From NCBI GenBank assembly GCA_023424015.1, contig JAFAEM010000045.1, positions 45,117 through 109,116 of the forward strand: DNA of 64,000 nt, in the 5' to 3' direction. Below the pieces are notes generated by a model that worked only from the letters and a program-made list of their open reading frames with translations, did not search any database and was not told the origin of the DNA. Below, one piece after another: positions 61,816 to 64,000 of the stretch. The translations under genes were made by a program, and so were the position numbers. Numbering within the stretch: the first letter of the stretch is position 1; each line of letters opens with the position of its first letter. The DNA is from Bacteroidota bacterium (GTDB lineage Bacteria; Bacteroidota; Bacteroidia; Chitinophagales; Chitinophagaceae).

Positions 61816-62034
61816 ATGCGAACAGCCGGAATTATACTAATCGTCCTCGGAATTGCTTTATTGATATTCCGGGGCTTTAATGTCAAGACAGAAGAAAAAG
61901 TGGTGGATGTGGGTCCCATCGAGGTCAATAAAACCGAAGATAAATGGGTTGGATGGCCGGTTTATACTGGTGGGATCGCCATTATTGCCGGTCTTATCAT
62001 GGTGATCGCCGACAGGAGAAAAACAACTTCTTAA
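61816..62034 (+). CDS. Small two-helix membrane protein
   Basis: Protein of 72 aa with two hydrophobic helices (TAGIILIVLGIALLIFRGF and WPVYTGGIAIIAGLIMVIA) separated by a short acidic/basic loop. No family name can be assigned with confidence. ATG at 61816. Confidence 0.7.
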   Translation: MRTAGIILIVLGIALLIFRGFNVKTEEKVVDVGPIEVNKTEDKWVGWPVYTGGIAIIAGLIMVIADRRKTTS

Positions 62035-62074
62035 AAATATTTGGGACGGTTCAATTTTTAGTTTTCTGGAATCT

Positions 62075-62099
62075 GAGAGGTGTTGATCCAACACCTCTC
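62075..62099 (+). terminator. Intrinsic terminator between convergent genes
   Basis: Perfect 10-bp stem GAGAGGTGTT/AACACCTCTC with loop GATCC, then a T-rich stretch. Confidence 0.85.
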
Positions 62100-62106
62100 T
62101 TCTGTT

Positions 62107-63780
62107 TTATTTCTTCTGCCCTGCTTTCCAGCTATCTTTCAGGCCTACCGTCTTGTTGAAAACCATACCGCTGGTGCTGCTGTCCGGATCAAGTGTAAAA
62201 TATCCTTTACGAATGAACTGGTAGCGTTCTTCGAACTTCGCGTTCTTCAATGCGGGTTCGGCAAAAGCGGTCTTTACTATTTTTAATGAATCCGGATTGA
62301 TATAATCCTTGAAATCGCCTTCTTCGCTGGATGGGTCTTCTACTTTGAATAAACGATCATATTCCCTCACTTCCACCGTCACGGCATGTTTGACGCTTAC
62401 CCAGTGCAAGGTTCCCTTGACATTAATACCCGAGGTGTCAGATCCGCTCTTACTTTCAGGAATATAACTGCATCTCAGTTCGGTCACCAGGCCGTTCTCA
62501 TCCTTTATGACCTCATCACATTTGATGATATAGGCGCTTTTCAGCCTCACCATTTGACCCGGCGCCAGCCTGAAATATTTTTTTGGCGGGTCTTCCATAA
62601 AGTCTTCCCGCTCGATATAGAGTTCGTTGGAAAAGGGAACCTCTCTTTCACCAGCAGTAAGGTCTTCCGGATTGTTTTCGCTTTTTACCAATTCTTCGTC
62701 AGCTGTAAAGTTGGTGATGACCAGCTTAAGTGGGTCAAACACCACCATCCTTCTCAGTGCTTTTTTATTCAGGTCTTCGCGAACAAAAAACTCCAGCAGT
62801 CCCACGTCAACTATATTATCTCTTTTAGCAATACCGATACGATCACAAAATTCCCGGATCGCTTCAGGAGTATACCCTCTCCTGCGCATCCCACTGATCG
62901 TGGGCATGCGGGGGTCGTCCCAGCCATTAACGTGTTGCTCCGTGACCAGTTGTAACAGTTTCCGCTTACTCATCACTGTATACGTCAGGTTGCGCCGTGC
63001 AAATTCATACTGATGTGAAGGGTATATCTCCAGTTTTTCGATGAGCCAGTCGTACAATTCCCGGTGAGGCACAAATTCAAGGGTGCAGATAGAATGTGTG
63101 ACCTGCTCGATGCTGTCGCTTTGTCCATGTGCGAAATCATACATGGGATAGATACACCATTCATCGCCTGTACGATGATGGTGGGCGTGTTTGATCCGGT
63201 ACAATACCGGGTCGCGCATCAGCATATTGGTATGCGCCATATCAATCTTAGCCCGAAGGGTCCGGCTACCGTCGGGGAACTCCCCCGCTTTCATTCTTTT
63301 GAAAAGGTCAAGATTTTCTTCTACACTCCTATCGCGATATGGACTGTTGCGACCGGGTTCGGTTGGTGTGCCTTTCATGGACGCGATCTCTTCCGAACTG
63401 CTATCGTCTACATAAGCAAGTCCTTTTTCGATCAGTTTTATGGCAAACTGGTAAAGCTCCCCGAAGTAATCGGAAGCATAGCGTTCATTTTTCCAATCAA
63501 ATCCCAGCCATTTCACATCTTCCTTGATACTTTCAACATATTCCGTTTCCTCGGTTACCGGGTTGGTATCATCAAAACGCAGGTTGGTATAACCCCCGTA
63601 TTTTTTTGTTAGGCCAAAGTTCAGGCAAATGCTAGTAGCATGACCCATGTGCAGGTAGCCATTGGGTTCAGGCGGGAACCGGGTGATAATGCTGGTGTAC
63701 TTGCCGGATTTTAGATCCTGTTCGATAATTTCTTCCAGAAAATTGAGACTTCTCTCTTCTTTTTTCTCCTGTGTACTCAT
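62107..63780 (-). CDS. glnS: Glutamine--tRNA ligase
   Basis: Class I synthetase charging tRNA(Gln), 557 aa from the ATG at 63780. HIGH-type motif PEPNGYLHMGHA (about 40-50), the substrate pocket RFDDTNPVTEETEYVESIKEDVKWLGF and the KMSKS-type VMSKRKL (about 268). The C-terminal two beta-barrel anticodon domain (about 345-545) identifies GlnRS rather than GluRS. A -7 box TACCTTTG (63794-63787) lies immediately upstream, next to the 68-bp repeats. Confidence 0.95.
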   Translation of the reverse strand: MSTQEKKEERSLNFLEEIIEQDLKSGKYTSIITRFPPEPNGYLHMGHATSICLNFGLTKKYGGYTNLRFDDTNPVTEETEYVESIKEDVKWLGFDWKNERYASDYFGELYQFAIKLIEKGLAYVDDSSSEEIASMKGTPTEPGRNSPYRDRSVEENLDLFKRMKAGEFPDGSRTLRAKIDMAHTNMLMRDPVLYRIKHAHHHRTGDEWCIYPMYDFAHGQSDSIEQVTHSICTLEFVPHRELYDWLIEKLEIYPSHQYEFARRNLTYTVMSKRKLLQLVTEQHVNGWDDPRMPTISGMRRRGYTPEAIREFCDRIGIAKRDNIVDVGLLEFFVREDLNKKALRRMVVFDPLKLVITNFTADEELVKSENNPEDLTAGEREVPFSNELYIEREDFMEDPPKKYFRLAPGQMVRLKSAYIIKCDEVIKDENGLVTELRCSYIPESKSGSDTSGINVKGTLHWVSVKHAVTVEVREYDRLFKVEDPSSEEGDFKDYINPDSLKIVKTAFAEPALKNAKFEERYQFIRKGYFTLDPDSSTSGMVFNKTVGLKDSWKAGQKK

Positions 63781-63795
63781 AGCCCGCAAAGGTAA

Positions 63796-64000
63796 GCCAC
63801 GGATTACACAGATTTACACAGATTTTAGGAGGCCACGAATTGCACGAATGACACGAATAATTGGCCACGGATTACACAGATTTACACAGATTTTGGGAGG
63901 CCACGAATTGCACGAATGATATGAATAATTGGCCACGGATTGCACGGATTTACACAGATTTCAGGAGGCCACGAATCGCACGAATGACACGAATAATTGG
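63796..64000. repeat. 68-bp tandem repeat, three units reaching the window edge
   Basis: Units start at 63796, 63864 and 63932, each GCCACGGATTACACAGATTT... followed by GGAGGCCACGAATTGCACGAATGA.... Units differ at only a few bases. Each unit contains two internal ATTACACAGATTT-like sub-repeats and a CACGAAT sub-repeat. The array probably continues beyond 64000. No coding signal. Confidence 0.95.

Noticed and set aside
63796..64000. CRISPR array
   Set aside because: The 68-bp units are contiguous, with no unique spacers and no cas genes nearby; they are plain tandem repeats.

Overview
The window looks like a chromosomal segment of a Bacteroidota bacterium, most likely of the Chitinophagaceae/Chitinophagales type (inference). 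Supporting features are: two large secreted metalloproteases with C-terminal type IX secretion (T9SS)-like sorting domains; a fused SecDF translocase; promoters with the Bacteroidota -7 element TAnnTTTG instead of a sigma70 -10 box; a MoxR/DUF58/DUF4350/DUF4129/SpoIIM-like operon; an extended NusB; and GC content in the mid-forties by eye. I recognised no rRNA, tRNA, phage or IS transposase genes.

Layout. 0-13.4 kb: 3' end of valS (+), then on the minus strand an outer-membrane metallopeptidase/propeller/barrel protein, truB and the five-gene spoIIM-like to DUF58 operon, then rlmH and a rhomboid protease (+), and tilS with a TPR protein (-). 13.4-21.8 kb: etfBA, two tandem paralogous lipoproteins, a DUF151 nuclease-like protein, ispE, a VOC protein, ornithine aminotransferase and a VIT/CCC1 transporter. 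21.8-22.2 kb: an inverted repeat and a strong candidate small RNA with its own promoter and terminator. 22.2-31.3 kb: accessory enzymes and transporters (two GNATs, an EamA exporter divergent from a MocR regulator, an O-acetyltransferase, two DUF1801 proteins, a DUF1624-like membrane protein, and an APC permease preceded by a structured leader with a terminator). 31.3-36.1 kb: DUF937-OmpA protein, di-haem cytochrome, and a YbiT-type ABC-F protein with a degenerate second nucleotide site.

36.1-39.0 kb is the most unusual part. Three unrelated single genes, all on the minus strand (zinc ribbon, membrane protein, S51 peptidase), are each followed by a diverged copy of the same structured ~160-195 bp repeat. 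This is the organisation expected of an integron-like gene-cassette array; no integrase is in view.

39-64 kb: M12B-like T9SS protease, groES-groEL, M43-like T9SS protease, a histidine kinase with a stand-alone receiver, nusB/DUF1573/yajC/coaE, a class I aminotransferase, secDF, an IscA-type protein, an acyl-CoA mutase large subunit with an overlapping GNAT, and glnS. Intergenic repeats are frequent: TTTTCAAA leaders, a GATRCTR heptamer array, GTCCC palindromes, an ACGCGGATT/TTATGATT element, and a 68-bp tandem repeat at the right edge.
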